A DNA stretch of 64,000 nt from Gluconacetobacter dulcium (GTDB lineage: Bacteria > Pseudomonadota > Alphaproteobacteria > Acetobacterales > Acetobacteraceae), in NCBI RefSeq assembly GCF_014174165.1, contig NZ_JABEQN010000002.1, positions 186,001 through 250,000 on the forward strand. Reading direction: 5' to 3'. Below, piece after piece: positions 27,387 to 39,615 of the stretch; the first letter of the stretch is position 1; each line of letters starts with the position of its first letter. The notes under the pieces were generated by a model. It was not told the DNA's origin and made no database searches. It worked only from the letters and a program-made list of their open reading frames with translations. A program made the translations under genes and the position numbers.

Positions 27387-28583
27387 ATGACCCGTTTCGA
27401 TGCATTTTTCCAGACCGCGCTGGAAGGACTGTCCCGCACGCATCTGCGGCGCGATCTGCGGCCGGTGGAGCGCGACGGCCCCGTGCTGGTCCGGCGTGAT
27501 GGCGCGACGCTGCTGAATTTCTCGTCCAACGATTATCTGGGCCTGTCCGTCCATCCGGCGCTGACGGCGCGTGCCATCGACTGGACGCAGCGGTTCGGTA
27601 CCGGCAGCGGGGCGTCACGCCTGGTGACGGGAACGAGCGAACAGCATCGGCTGGTCGAGGACAAACTCGCGCGCTTCAAGGGGACCGAGGCCGCCTTGCT
27701 GCTGGCATCGGGGTGGCAGGCCAATGCCGCGATCCTGCCGGCCCTGTTCCGGCTGTCGGTGGAAGCGACCGGCGCGCCGGCCGTGGTGTTTACCGACCGG
27801 CTGAACCACGCCAGCCTGCATCATGGCTGTCAGGCAGCCGGTATCCGTCAGATCCGGTTTGCCCATAACGATCTCGGCCATCTGGAACAGATGCTGGAGC
27901 GGCATCGCGACCGGAAGGGCCTGCGCTTTATCATCACCGAAAGCGTGTTCAGCATGGATGGCGACCGGGCGGATGTCGCCGCCCTGAAGGCGCTGGCCGG
28001 TCGGTATGAGGCGTTCCTGTATCTGGACGAGGCGCATGCGACGGGCGTGCTGGGGCCGGAGGGAAGGGGCCTTTCCGCCGAGGCCGGCGGTGTGGATCTG
28101 GTGATGGGCACCTTCAGCAAGGCACTGGGCGGGTTCGGTGCCTATGTCGCGGGCTCGCGCGCGCTGTGCGACTGGCTGGTCAGTACGTGTTCGGGCTTTA
28201 TCTATACCACCGCGCTGCCGCCCGCCCTGCTGGGCGCGATCGACGCCGCGCTGGATCTGGTGCCGACACTGGATGCGGAGCGCAGCCATCTGGCGTCTCT
28301 GGCGGCGCATTTGCGGACGGAACTGAGGGGGCGGGGCTGGTCCGCCGGCCTGTCCTCCACGCAGATCGTGCCGGTGATGGTGGGGGATGCCGGGCAGGCG
28401 CTTGCCTTGGCCCGCACGCTGGCCGCGCAAGGCATTCTAGGTGGCGCGATCCGGCCGCCGACCGTGCCGCCTGGGACGGCCCGTATCCGGCTGGCGTTGA
28501 GTGCGGCGCATGATGAGGGGATGCTCGACCGTCTGCTACGGGCGCTCGACGAAGGGGCGCGGGAGCATGGCATTGTCCGATGA
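27387..28583 (+). CDS. bioF: 8-amino-7-oxononanoate synthase BioF
   Basis: A 398-residue alpha-oxoamine synthase that condenses pimeloyl-ACP with alanine to give KAPA. It has FSSNDYLGLS, YLDEAHATGVLGPEGRGL and the PLP lysine in GTFSKALGGFGAYVAGS. The length is normal. Translation starts at ATG 27387; its 3' end overlaps the hydrolase start by 17 bases, indicating a coupled operon bioF-hydrolase-bioCD. Divergent bioA completes all steps from pimeloyl-ACP to dethiobiotin. Confidence 0.95.
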   Translation: MTRFDAFFQTALEGLSRTHLRRDLRPVERDGPVLVRRDGATLLNFSSNDYLGLSVHPALTARAIDWTQRFGTGSGASRLVTGTSEQHRLVEDKLARFKGTEAALLLASGWQANAAILPALFRLSVEATGAPAVVFTDRLNHASLHHGCQAAGIRQIRFAHNDLGHLEQMLERHRDRKGLRFIITESVFSMDGDRADVAALKALAGRYEAFLYLDEAHATGVLGPEGRGLSAEAGGVDLVMGTFSKALGGFGAYVAGSRALCDWLVSTCSGFIYTTALPPALLGAIDAALDLVPTLDAERSHLASLAAHLRTELRGRGWSAGLSSTQIVPVMVGDAGQALALARTLAAQGILGGAIRPPTVPPGTARIRLALSAAHDEGMLDRLLRALDEGAREHGIVR

Positions 28584-29253
28584 TGATGCGGCGCCGACGG
28601 CGCTGTTCCTTGTCCATGGCTGGGGGTTCACGCCGGATTTCTGGCAGCCTGTCCGGGCGCGGCTGGGCCGGGTCGAGACGACGATGCTGGATTTCGGCTT
28701 CTTCGGGCCTGAGAACATGACGGCGCGGCCGGCAGGACGGCATGTGGCGGTTGGCCATTCGCTGGGTGCGTTGTGGCTGCTGCTGAATCCGTCCCCCGAT
28801 TGCGTCGGGATGCTGCTGATCAACGGTTTCGCCCGGTTCGGCGCCGCGTCCGATTATCCGCAGGGCATTCCGCGTCGTGTGATCGAGCGCATGATGCGCG
28901 GGTTGGAGCAGCATCCAGATGATGTGGTCGCGACCTTTCGCGGGCGCGCGGGAATCGCGACGCCAGCACCGGGTCCGGCGCGGGCGGCGCGGCTGGACTG
29001 GGCGCTGGAATTGCTGCGGGATGCCGACGCGCGCGGCGTACTGGACGGGGAGGCGGGTGCCGCTTTGCCGCCGATTCGCGTGCTGGCCGGCGGGGAAGAC
29101 CCGATTGCCCCGCCCGCGATGGTCGAGGCTGGCTTCCGCGACCATATACCGGTCGAATGGATCGAGGGGGGCGGGCATCTGCTGCCGCTGACCCATCCCG
29201 ACCGATGCGCCGCCGCGATCGCTGGCCTGATGGCGGAAGCGGGCCGGCCATGA
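28567..29253 (+). CDS. Alpha/beta hydrolase, probable pimeloyl-ACP methyl ester esterase (BioH role)
   Basis: A 228-residue alpha/beta hydrolase. The nucleophile elbow is GHSLGA, the acid is probably in GGEDPIAP and the histidine is in GGGHLLPLTHP, giving a full Ser-Asp-His triad. The oxyanion region HGWGFTPDFW resembles BioH. Its place between bioF and bioC-bioD strongly suggests that it removes the methyl group from pimeloyl-ACP methyl ester, the step done by BioH, BioG, BioV or others. Which subfamily it belongs to is not certain from sequence alone. It overlaps bioF by 17 bases and the next start by four (ATGA). Confidence 0.78.
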   Translation: MALSDDDAAPTALFLVHGWGFTPDFWQPVRARLGRVETTMLDFGFFGPENMTARPAGRHVAVGHSLGALWLLLNPSPDCVGMLLINGFARFGAASDYPQGIPRRVIERMMRGLEQHPDDVVATFRGRAGIATPAPGPARAARLDWALELLRDADARGVLDGEAGAALPPIRVLAGGEDPIAPPAMVEAGFRDHIPVEWIEGGGHLLPLTHPDRCAAAIAGLMAEAGRP

Positions 29254-30653
29254 GCGTGCGCAAGCAGCGGATCGCCGCCCGTTTCGGTGCGGCTGAGACA
29301 TATGACGATGCGGCGCGGGTGCAGCGGCTGGTGGCCGCGCGGCTGGCCGAACGGATTGCCGCCGCCGGCGGCGCGCCTACGCGCATTCTGGAACTGGGAT
29401 GCGGCACGGGGTTTCTGAGCCAGCATCTGCGCCGCCTGTTTCCCGATGCGGACCTGACGGTGAGCGATCTGGCACCGGAAATGCGCGACCGTGCCCTTCG
29501 CCGTCTTGAGGGCCAGCATGGGCAGGGCGACGTGCGCGCCCTGGTGCTGGATGCCGAGGCGCCGGAAGCGGCAGGCGAGGGGTATGACCTGATCTGTTCC
29601 AGCCTGTCGATGCAGTGGTTTACGGACCGCGCCGCGACTCTGGCGCGACTGGCCGCCATGCTGGCGCCCGGCGGCATGATGGCGTTCTCCACCCTCTGCG
29701 CCGGCAGCTTCGACGAGTGGCGGCGTGTCCATGCGGCGGCGGGCCAGGAGTGCGCGATTCCGGCCTATCCGGCCCCCGAGCGGCTGGCGGAGGATTGGCC
29801 GCGCGGGGGGCAGGGTTTTTGGGAAGTCGAGACGATTCTCGATCGTCCGGAAACGGCGCTGGCCTTCGTGCGCGAACTGCGCCAGATCGGCGCCTCGCTG
29901 CCGCGTGAGGGGGTGCGGCCGGTCGCGCCGGGTATGATGCGCCGCCTGCTGCGCGATCTGGAGACGCCGTCGGGCGTGACGGTGACGTACGGGGTCGGCT
30001 ACGGCCTGTTTCGGACGCCTGCACGCAAGGGAGTCTTCGTGACGGGCACGGATACCGGTGTCGGCAAGACGCTGGTATCCGCCTGTCTGGTTCGTGCCTG
30101 GGCGGCTGAGTATTGGAAGCCGTTCCAGACCGGAATTGCCGAGGACATCGCGGACAGCGTGACGGTGGCGGCGCTGGCCGGGTTGGAGCCGGCGCGCCTT
30201 CATCCACCCGCCGCGGTGCTGGCCGCGCCGCTTTCGCCTTTCGACGCCGCCGAGCGGGAAAATATCGTGCTCGATACGGCCGCGTTGCGCCTGCCCGCCG
30301 CGCGGGGCGAGCGGACGCTGGTCGTGGAAGGGGCGGGGGGCGTGATGGTGCCCGTTGCGCCGGCGTGCATGATGATCGACCTGATCGCCCGCTTCGCGCT
30401 GCCGGTTGTACTGGTCGCGCGCAGCCAGCTTGGGACGATCAACCATACGCTGCTGACCTTGCAGGCCCTGCGTCGGCGGGGAATTGCCATTGCCGGGGTG
30501 GTGTTGAACGGGCCGCCGTCCCCCGAGGCGCGACGCGCCATTACCCTGTTCGGCGGCGCGCGGGTGCTGGCGGAATTTCCCCATCTGGACCGGATCGGCC
30601 CGGCGCAGGTCGATGAACTGGCCAGGCTGCTGCCGTCGTTCGCGGCGCTCTGA
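29250..30653 (+). CDS. BioC-BioD fusion: malonyl-ACP methyltransferase plus dethiobiotin synthetase
   Basis: A 467-residue protein joining two biotin enzymes that are normally separate. Residues 1 to about 250 are BioC-like: SAM motif ILELGCGTGF at 46-55 and SLSMQWFTD near 120, which methylates malonyl-ACP to start pimelate synthesis. Residues 261-467 are BioD: P-loop TGTDTGVGKT at 265-274, WKPFQTG and the ATP-binding VEGAGGVMVPV. The linker is only about ten residues. The BioD half is about 207 residues, short but with its key motifs. The reading frame is open across the junction near 30030. AAGGGAG just before a GTG at 30039 looks like a relic ribosome-binding site. ATG at 29250 overlaps the hydrolase stop by four bases. 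Confidence 0.9.
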   Translation: MSVRKQRIAARFGAAETYDDAARVQRLVAARLAERIAAAGGAPTRILELGCGTGFLSQHLRRLFPDADLTVSDLAPEMRDRALRRLEGQHGQGDVRALVLDAEAPEAAGEGYDLICSSLSMQWFTDRAATLARLAAMLAPGGMMAFSTLCAGSFDEWRRVHAAAGQECAIPAYPAPERLAEDWPRGGQGFWEVETILDRPETALAFVRELRQIGASLPREGVRPVAPGMMRRLLRDLETPSGVTVTYGVGYGLFRTPARKGVFVTGTDTGVGKTLVSACLVRAWAAEYWKPFQTGIAEDIADSVTVAALAGLEPARLHPPAAVLAAPLSPFDAAERENIVLDTAALRLPAARGERTLVVEGAGGVMVPVAPACMMIDLIARFALPVVLVARSQLGTINHTLLTLQALRRRGIAIAGVVLNGPPSPEARRAITLFGGARVLAEFPHLDRIGPAQVDELARLLPSFAAL

Positions 30654-30722
30654 TATCGGGAAGCCGATCGGCTGGGCGATCCCGGCCGCGTGCCGGGCGT
30701 GTGGGCGGACGTGACGGTCGGG

Positions 30723-30743
30723 GTGGCTGTGCCACGCTTTTTT
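30723..30743 (+). terminator. Terminator of the biotin operon
   Basis: GTGGC (30723-30727) pairs with GCCAC (30731-30735) over a three-base loop and is followed by GC and six T residues. The stem is short, but the T run and position 70 bases after the bioC-bioD stop support termination. Confidence 0.5.
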
Positions 30744-30832
30744 CCAGACATCTTGTAACGCGGGATGCGGGATTGCGTCTGGATTTCGCCACAAGTCGGC
30801 AACATGATCCGTGCCAGTAAAAGGAGAATCCG

Positions 30833-31453
30833 GTGAAAGCAAAATTGGTGACCGGCCTGGTTCTGGGCTGTCTGATTGTGGGCGCGTCGGTTACTGCTGA
30901 CGCGCAGCGTGCTCCGGATGGTCCCGGCGGTCCTGGTGGCAGGCCGGGCGTATATGACGGGCGTGGCGGGCCGGGCGGCCAGGGTGATAATCGCGGTCGT
31001 GGCGGTCCCGGTGGTGGGCCCGGCGCGTATGACGGGCGTGGCGGACCGGGCGATCGGGGTGACAATCGCGGTCGTGGTGGCCCCGGTGGTGGGCCTGGCG
31101 CATATGACGGGCGCGGCGGGCCGGGCGATCGGGGTGACAATCGCGGTCGTGGTGGGCCTGGTGCGTATGATGGACGTGGCGGGCCGGGCAGGGGGCCTGG
31201 CTATGACCGTCGCGGTCCGCAATATGGCGGCGGTCGGATGTGGAGACGTGGGGACCGCTATGACGGCCCGCGTTCGGGCATGTGGCAGGTGCAGGATTGG
31301 CGGCGTTATCGCGGCCTTTATGCGCCGCCGCCCGGATATTACTGGGTCCAGTATGGAAACCAGTTTCTGCTGACGGCCCTGGCGACGGGCATTATTTCCA
31401 ACGTGATCGCGAACGCCTATGGAGCGGGACCTATGGGACCGGCTCCTTACTGA
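30833..31453 (+). CDS. Exported glycine-rich repeat protein with RcnB-like C-terminus
   Basis: A 206-residue protein with a signal peptide (VTGLVLGCLIVGASV then TADAQ, cleavage near residue 25). Residues 39-119 are tandem 25-residue units of the form GAYDGRGGPGDRGDNRGRGG, rich in Gly, Pro, Arg and Asp and probably disordered. The C-terminal 60 residues (WRRYRGLYAPPPGYYWVQYG then a hydrophobic run LLTALATGII) match the periplasmic RcnB family, linked in E. coli to nickel/cobalt balance. The start is GTG at 30833 with AAGGAG seven bases upstream. It converges on lexA. The role of the repeat is unknown. Confidence 0.78.
   Translation: MKAKLVTGLVLGCLIVGASVTADAQRAPDGPGGPGGRPGVYDGRGGPGGQGDNRGRGGPGGGPGAYDGRGGPGDRGDNRGRGGPGGGPGAYDGRGGPGDRGDNRGRGGPGAYDGRGGPGRGPGYDRRGPQYGGGRMWRRGDRYDGPRSGMWQVQDWRRYRGLYAPPPGYYWVQYGNQFLLTALATGIISNVIANAYGAGPMGPAPY
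30947..31190 (+). repeat. Tandem 75-bp repeat inside the RcnB-like gene
   Basis: Copies run at 30947-31021, 31022-31096, a shortened 31097-31159, and a partial one from 31160. Copies 2 and 3 differ by only a few bases over most of their length, which suggests recent slippage or unequal recombination. The repeat keeps the reading frame. Confidence 0.85.
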
Positions 31454-31463
31454 CCACACTGAC

Positions 31464-31506
31464 GACCTGCCGCTTCGCGCGGCAGGTCTGTGGTGTTTTC
31501 TTTGGT
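31464..31506 (+). terminator. Terminator after the RcnB-like gene
   Basis: GACCTGCCGC (31464-31473) and GCGGCAGGTC (31479-31488) form a perfect 10-bp stem with TTCGC as loop; outer CCACA/TGTGG can lengthen it. A T-rich stretch TGGTGTTTTCTTTG follows. Confidence 0.75.
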
Positions 31507-31600
31507 CTTTGTTTGATGGTTCGGGAAGCCTGACAATTTGCCAGAGCCGGCAGGCCCGAGGCTCTGCCGCCGATATTTCAAAGGCTGCTTAACACCGTCA

Positions 31601-32347
31601 TCAATAACGGCGCAGCAAACCCACCAATGACCCCTGGATGCGCACCCGGTCGGACGGCACGATGCGTGATTCGTAACGGGCGTTGGCGGGTTCCAGGGCG
31701 ATTGTGCTGCCACGTCGACGCAGCCGTTTCAGCGTGACTTCCTGATCGTCGATCAGTGCGACCACGATCTGTCCGTTATCGGCGGTGTCGCCCCGGCGGA
31801 TGATGACGGTGTCGCCGTCGAGAATCCCGGCTTCGACCATCGAATCGCCGGCGACTTCCAGCGTGTAGTGATCGCCACGGCCCAGCAGGTTGATCGGTAC
31901 CGAGACCTGAGCCCCGGTCTCGCGCAATGCCTCGATCGGCTGACCGGCGGCGATACGGCCGTAGAACGGCAGGCCGACCGCCTCGGCATCGGTCGCGATG
32001 GGGGCGCCCGCCAGCCGGCCGGCGAAATCGCCTTTGATGACATTGGGCACGAAAGAATGATCGACCGCCTCTGGCGCCGGGCTGGTCGCGATGGGGGCGC
32101 CGACAGGCTCCCGTGGCGTGGCGGGCGAGGCCATTTCCGGCAGGCGCAGGACTTCCAGCGCCCGGGCGCGGTGATGGCGACGTTGCAGGAAACCCCGCTC
32201 CTCCAGCGCCGAGATCAGCCGGTGGATGCCGGATTTCGATCGCAGGTTCAGCGCATCCTTCATTTCATCGAAGGAGGGGGAGAACCCCGTCTGTTTCAGG
32301 TGCCGGTCGATGAACAGCAGCAGTTCATGTTGCTTGCGCGTCAGCAT
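31601..32347 (-). CDS. lexA: LexA repressor
   Basis: A 248-residue SOS repressor. The N-terminal winged helix-turn-helix ([40 protein letters not shown]) binds operator DNA. The self-cleavage bond is expected between Ala and Gly in [12 protein letters not shown]. The catalytic serine is in AGDSMVEAG and the lysine in EVTLKRL. The start taken is ATG at 32347; a GTG at 32353 is in frame. A GTTC-N7-GTTC box lies in its promoter, consistent with autorepression. It is 150 bases downstream of moeA. Confidence 0.96.
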   Translation of the reverse strand: MLTRKQHELLLFIDRHLKQTGFSPSFDEMKDALNLRSKSGIHRLISALEERGFLQRRHHRARALEVLRLPEMASPATPREPVGAPIATSPAPEAVDHSFVPNVIKGDFAGRLAGAPIATDAEAVGLPFYGRIAAGQPIEALRETGAQVSVPINLLGRGDHYTLEVAGDSMVEAGILDGDTVIIRRGDTADNGQIVVALIDDQEVTLKRLRRRGSTIALEPANARYESRIVPSDRVRIQGSLVGLLRRY

Positions 32348-32429
32348 TGGCACCCCGTGACCCAGTCGTTCCGTCAGTCGGCCAATCCGTTGTCAACAGA
32401 AGGGAACAAACAGGAAACCGCCTTGTTGT

Positions 32430-32444
32430 GTTCTATATTGGTTC
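32430..32444 (-). promoter_or_regulatory. Alphaproteobacterial SOS box (LexA operator)
   Basis: GTTC (32430-32433), seven bases, and GTTC (32441-32444) match the GTTC-N7-GTTC direct repeat that alphaproteobacterial LexA binds. It overlaps the -10 region of the lexA promoter, which is ideal for repression. Confidence 0.8.
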
Positions 32445-32459
32445 CCGCCCGTCCGTCAA
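32432..32459 (-). promoter_or_regulatory. lexA promoter
   Basis: On the minus strand, TTGACG (32459-32454) and TATAGA (32437-32432) are 16 bases apart. They match five and four consensus positions and are overlaid by the SOS box. Confidence 0.55.
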
Positions 32460-32497
32460 TATCATTGCCGTATCATTGCCGTTATGGAAATGGGTGG

Positions 32498-33703
32498 TCA
32501 GATCGAGAGTGTGTCCAGCCTGATGATCCGGCAGGGCGTGCCCGCGCGTGCGGAGGGGGCGTGAGGGGGACGCATGATCAGGGCGTCGCTGCTGGCCAGT
32601 GTGTGCAGCATGGCCGAATCCTGGCGGCTGAAGGCCGTCGCGATCAGGCCGCCATCCGGCGCGCGGGAGAGGGTGGCGCGCAGATAATCGGCCCGCCGGT
32701 CGTTCTCCGGCAGGTCGCCGCCCAGGATCGCCATATCCTCGGGCAGGTGCGGGGCCGTGTGCCCGGCCAGCGTGCGAATCGCCGGCAGGGCGAAGACCAG
32801 GCCGCAGACCAGGGCGGCCACCGGATTGCCCGGCAGCCCCAGGACCGGCACCCGGCCGATCCGGCCATGCATCAGCGGCTTGCCGGGACGCATGGCGATC
32901 TTCCAGAAATCGACCGAGAGCCCGATCTGCTCCAGCCCCTGCTGCACCAGGTCGTAACGGCCGACGCTGGCGCCCCCTGCCGTCAGCAGCAGGTCGGCGG
33001 TTTCGATTCCCTGGGCCAGACGGGCGATATCCGATGCGGTATCCCGTGCGGACGGGAGCATGACCGGAACGCCGCCGCAGGCGCGCACCAGGGCGGCGAG
33101 CATCGGGGTGTTGGAATTGGCGATGCCGCCCGGCGCGATCGGCTCGCCGGGCAGCGCGATTTCGTCGCCTGTGGACAGGATGACCACGACCGGGCGTCGG
33201 CGCACGGGAACCCAGGCATGGTTCGCCGCCGCCGCCAGCCCGATATCCCGCGCCGTCAGTGCCCGTCCGGCCGGGACGACGACCTTCCCCTGGGCGAAAT
33301 CCTGCCCCCGGCGGCGGATATACTGCCCGGAACCCGGTGGAACGGTGACCGTGACCGCGCCTTTATCCTCCTGGGCGTTTTCCTGGATCAGGATCGCGTC
33401 GGCGCCATCGGGCACCAGGCTGCCGGTATAGATCCGCACGGTTTCACCGGGGCCGACCTGACCGGCGAAGGGATGGCCCGCCGGGCTCTCGCCCACCAGC
33501 GACAGGACGCCGCCCGGCGCGCAATCGGCTGCCCGCACCGCATAGCCATCCATGGACGAGACATCGGCCGGCGGGTTGTCCAGCCGGGCCACGATGTCGG
33601 CAGCGACGATTCGCCCCCAGGAATCAGCCAGGGGTACCAGTTCAGGCCCCGTGGGTACGAGGTCTGCCAGGATACGTGCCTGGGCTTCGGCGACACTCAG
33701 CAT
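32498..33703 (-). CDS. moeA: Molybdopterin molybdenumtransferase MoeA
   Basis: A 401-residue enzyme that inserts molybdate into adenylylated molybdopterin. It has the MoeA signatures SMDGYAVRAADC, PVVVILSTGDEI and LLTAGGASVGRYD, then GLPGNPVAALV, and the C-terminal beta domain with RADYLRATL. ATG at 33703 is chosen for length; an upstream frame continues to 34000 but overlaps rpmG. In many alphaproteobacteria moeA follows moaC and precedes lexA. Here moeA-lexA is kept but moaC lies 13 kb away. Confidence 0.95.
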   Translation of the reverse strand: MLSVAEAQARILADLVPTGPELVPLADSWGRIVAADIVARLDNPPADVSSMDGYAVRAADCAPGGVLSLVGESPAGHPFAGQVGPGETVRIYTGSLVPDGADAILIQENAQEDKGAVTVTVPPGSGQYIRRRGQDFAQGKVVVPAGRALTARDIGLAAAANHAWVPVRRRPVVVILSTGDEIALPGEPIAPGGIANSNTPMLAALVRACGGVPVMLPSARDTASDIARLAQGIETADLLLTAGGASVGRYDLVQQGLEQIGLSVDFWKIAMRPGKPLMHGRIGRVPVLGLPGNPVAALVCGLVFALPAIRTLAGHTAPHLPEDMAILGGDLPENDRRADYLRATLSRAPDGGLIATAFSRQDSAMLHTLASSDALIMRPPHAPSARAGTPCRIIRLDTLSI

Positions 33704-33862
33704 CGGTCCCAATTCTCCCTTATTCGACGGGCCTGCACACATATCTGCTCGATTCGTGCGACTAACGCTTGACCTGGGGGCTCTGTATGCGCATTTTCCG
33801 CCGACTTGAACCACTGCTGCACCTGATTGTTCCAGCAGCGGCGGAGCAGTGCTGAGGATTCC

Positions 33863-34030
33863 ATGGCCAAGACCAACACCATTCAGATCAAGCTCGTCTC
33901 GTCGGCGGACACCGGGTATTTCTACGTCACGAAGAAGAATGCCCGTGCTCAGACCGGCAAGCTCGAGATGCGGAAATACGACCCCGTTGCGCGCAAGCAC
34001 GTGGCCTTCCGCGAAGCGAAGATCAAATAA
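33863..34030 (+). CDS. rpmG: 50S ribosomal protein L33
   Basis: A 55-residue basic protein of the cysteine-free L33 type: [20 protein letters not shown], then [20 protein letters not shown]. It binds 23S rRNA near the E site. ATG at 33863 follows GAGGA. It is monocistronic, 160 bp from divergent moeA, and has a strong terminator. Confidence 0.97.
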   Translation: MAKTNTIQIKLVSSADTGYFYVTKKNARAQTGKLEMRKYDPVARKHVAFREAKIK

Positions 34031-34073
34031 TCCGCTCTATTCCGCGCGTTTCGCGTGGGATAGGTCGAAAAAA

Positions 34074-34109
34074 GGCCGGGCACCCTGCGGGGTGGCCGGC
34101 CTTTTTTGT
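34074..34109 (+). terminator. Rho-independent terminator of rpmG
   Basis: GGCCGG and CACCC pair with GGGTG and CCGGCC with one interior mismatch, followed by a run of six T residues at about 34102-34107. Confidence 0.85.
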
Positions 34110-34238
34110 TTCAGGGCCTGTGTTCGCGCATGCGCTTGGTTGCGGCTGTTCGACCAGCCGGCCCGCCGAGCGAGAATGCTGCGAAGCGCGGAAAATTCAC
34201 CCCAGGATCGTCGGCGGGATGACGTTGCAGACAGCCGG

Positions 34239-34568
34239 CTAGAACAGCCGGTCGTGCGGGCCGTAGGGGATGACGAGTTCGTCGGGGCGCGCCAAGTTGA
34301 GCATTGCGCGTGACCGTTCGTCCAGCGTGTCGCGGTCCAGCGCCTTTTCCTTCAACCCGCTGACCCGGCGGGTCCAGGCATTCTGTTCCGAGACCGCGTC
34401 CATCTGTGCGGCGCGGGCCTCGTCCAGCAGGTGCAACTGTGCCTGATAGCTGTGAATGCCATGGTCGCCCTGCATGGCGTTGACGCCGAAATAGGCGGTC
34501 AGGCCGATGAACAGGGAAGGGGGGACGACCATACGGAGGGTCCGCCGCACAATCCGGCCGATCTGCAT
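34239..34568 (-). CDS. FtsB/DivIC-type septum formation initiator
   Basis: A 109-residue bitopic membrane protein. A single hydrophobic helix (VVPPSLFIGLTAYFGVNAM) near the N-terminus is followed by a coiled-coil-like region (LHLLDEARAAQMDAV, SGLKEKALDRDTLDERSRAML) and the FtsB ending ARPDELVIPYG. FtsB with FtsL and FtsQ triggers divisome activity. ATG at 34568 is chosen; ATG at 34586 would add six residues. It lies just after eno on the same strand, the usual alphaproteobacterial place, but not beside pdhA as is common. Confidence 0.83.
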   Translation of the reverse strand: MQIGRIVRRTLRMVVPPSLFIGLTAYFGVNAMQGDHGIHSYQAQLHLLDEARAAQMDAVSEQNAWTRRVSGLKEKALDRDTLDERSRAMLNLARPDELVIPYGPHDRLF

Positions 34569-34680
34569 GGTCAGTCGTTCTCCCATCTCAGCAGGCTACC
34601 AGTCAGTATTGTACTATTCCCGATTCGGCGGCGGCGGGAAACTGTTTTCCGCGCCATGCCGCCGAATCGGGCCGAAGTCT

Positions 34681-36090
<1,410 letters not shown>

Positions 36091-36137
36091 TCATGGGCAG
36101 GCGGCGAGCCAAGCGATAATAGCAGGGCAGGAGGAAG

Positions 36138-36617
36138 ATGAACATGAAACGCCTGCCGCTTCCAACGGTTCTGATGGGAATTGTCAGCCCGATTCCAGCC
36201 ATCGTCTTCGCGGTCGGAGGATTGTTTTCCTCCGACGCGGTGCCGGGCATGACCATGGGGCTGGTGGAATATGCAGCCCTGGTGCTGGCCTTCAGCGGCG
36301 CCGTGCATTGGGGGCTGGCGCTGGACCGACCCATGGTGATCATGGGGACGCGTCTGGACGCGGGGCCTGACAATCGGCGGCTGCTGATGGGGGCTTTGCC
36401 CTTGCCGGTCGGCTGGCTGGCCTGCCATGCAACTTTTCTGGGCCATGTCCCGTTCGGGCTGGCTGTGCTGCTGGCGGGATTTTTCGGGCTGTTTCTGGCA
36501 GAGCGGGCGGCGTGGCGCCGGGGAGAACTGCCTTCGGGCTATCTGGCCCTGCGGCTGTGGCTTACCGCCGTCTTCATGGCCTGCCTGGGGCTGGCGATGC
36601 TGGTCAGTCTGTCCTGA
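36138..36617 (+). CDS. DUF3429 membrane protein
   Basis: A 159-residue integral membrane protein with about five hydrophobic helices. It matches DUF3429 from YAALVLAFSGAVHWGLAL, where the Gly-Ala-Val-His-Trp core is the family hallmark, and from GALPLPVGWLACHA. Function is unknown. There is AGGAGG before ATG 36138, and the second ATG at 36144 has better spacing to it. It lies as the only plus-strand gene among five minus-strand housekeeping genes, so it is a likely insertion into the kdsA-eno run. Confidence 0.75.
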   Translation: MNMKRLPLPTVLMGIVSPIPAIVFAVGGLFSSDAVPGMTMGLVEYAALVLAFSGAVHWGLALDRPMVIMGTRLDAGPDNRRLLMGALPLPVGWLACHATFLGHVPFGLAVLLAGFFGLFLAERAAWRRGELPSGYLALRLWLTAVFMACLGLAMLVSLS

Positions 36618-36635
36618 CAGTCTTTCGGCACTGCA

Positions 36636-36658
36636 CGCGGGCGGACTCGCCGCCCGCG
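36636..36658. terminator. GC-rich hairpin between convergent DUF3429 and kdsA
   Basis: CGCGGGCGG (36636-36644) and CCGCCCGCG (36650-36658) pair perfectly with loop ACTCG, and outer GCACTG/CAGTGT pairs add to it. There is no T tract, so it may stop polymerase only with Rho. Confidence 0.4.
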
Positions 36659-36678
36659 CCCAGTGTCGGCCGGATTGC

Positions 36679-39580
<2,902 letters not shown>

Positions 39581-39615
39581 TCTCGACTTCCGATAGGGCG
39601 GCGCAGACCGACCGT

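Noticed and set aside
30947-31190. CRISPR-like repeat
   Set aside because: The repeats are adjacent without spacers and stay in frame in a protein gene.
33769-33797. rpmG promoter at TTGACC with CATTTT
   Set aside because: The second box matches only three positions; the support is too weak.
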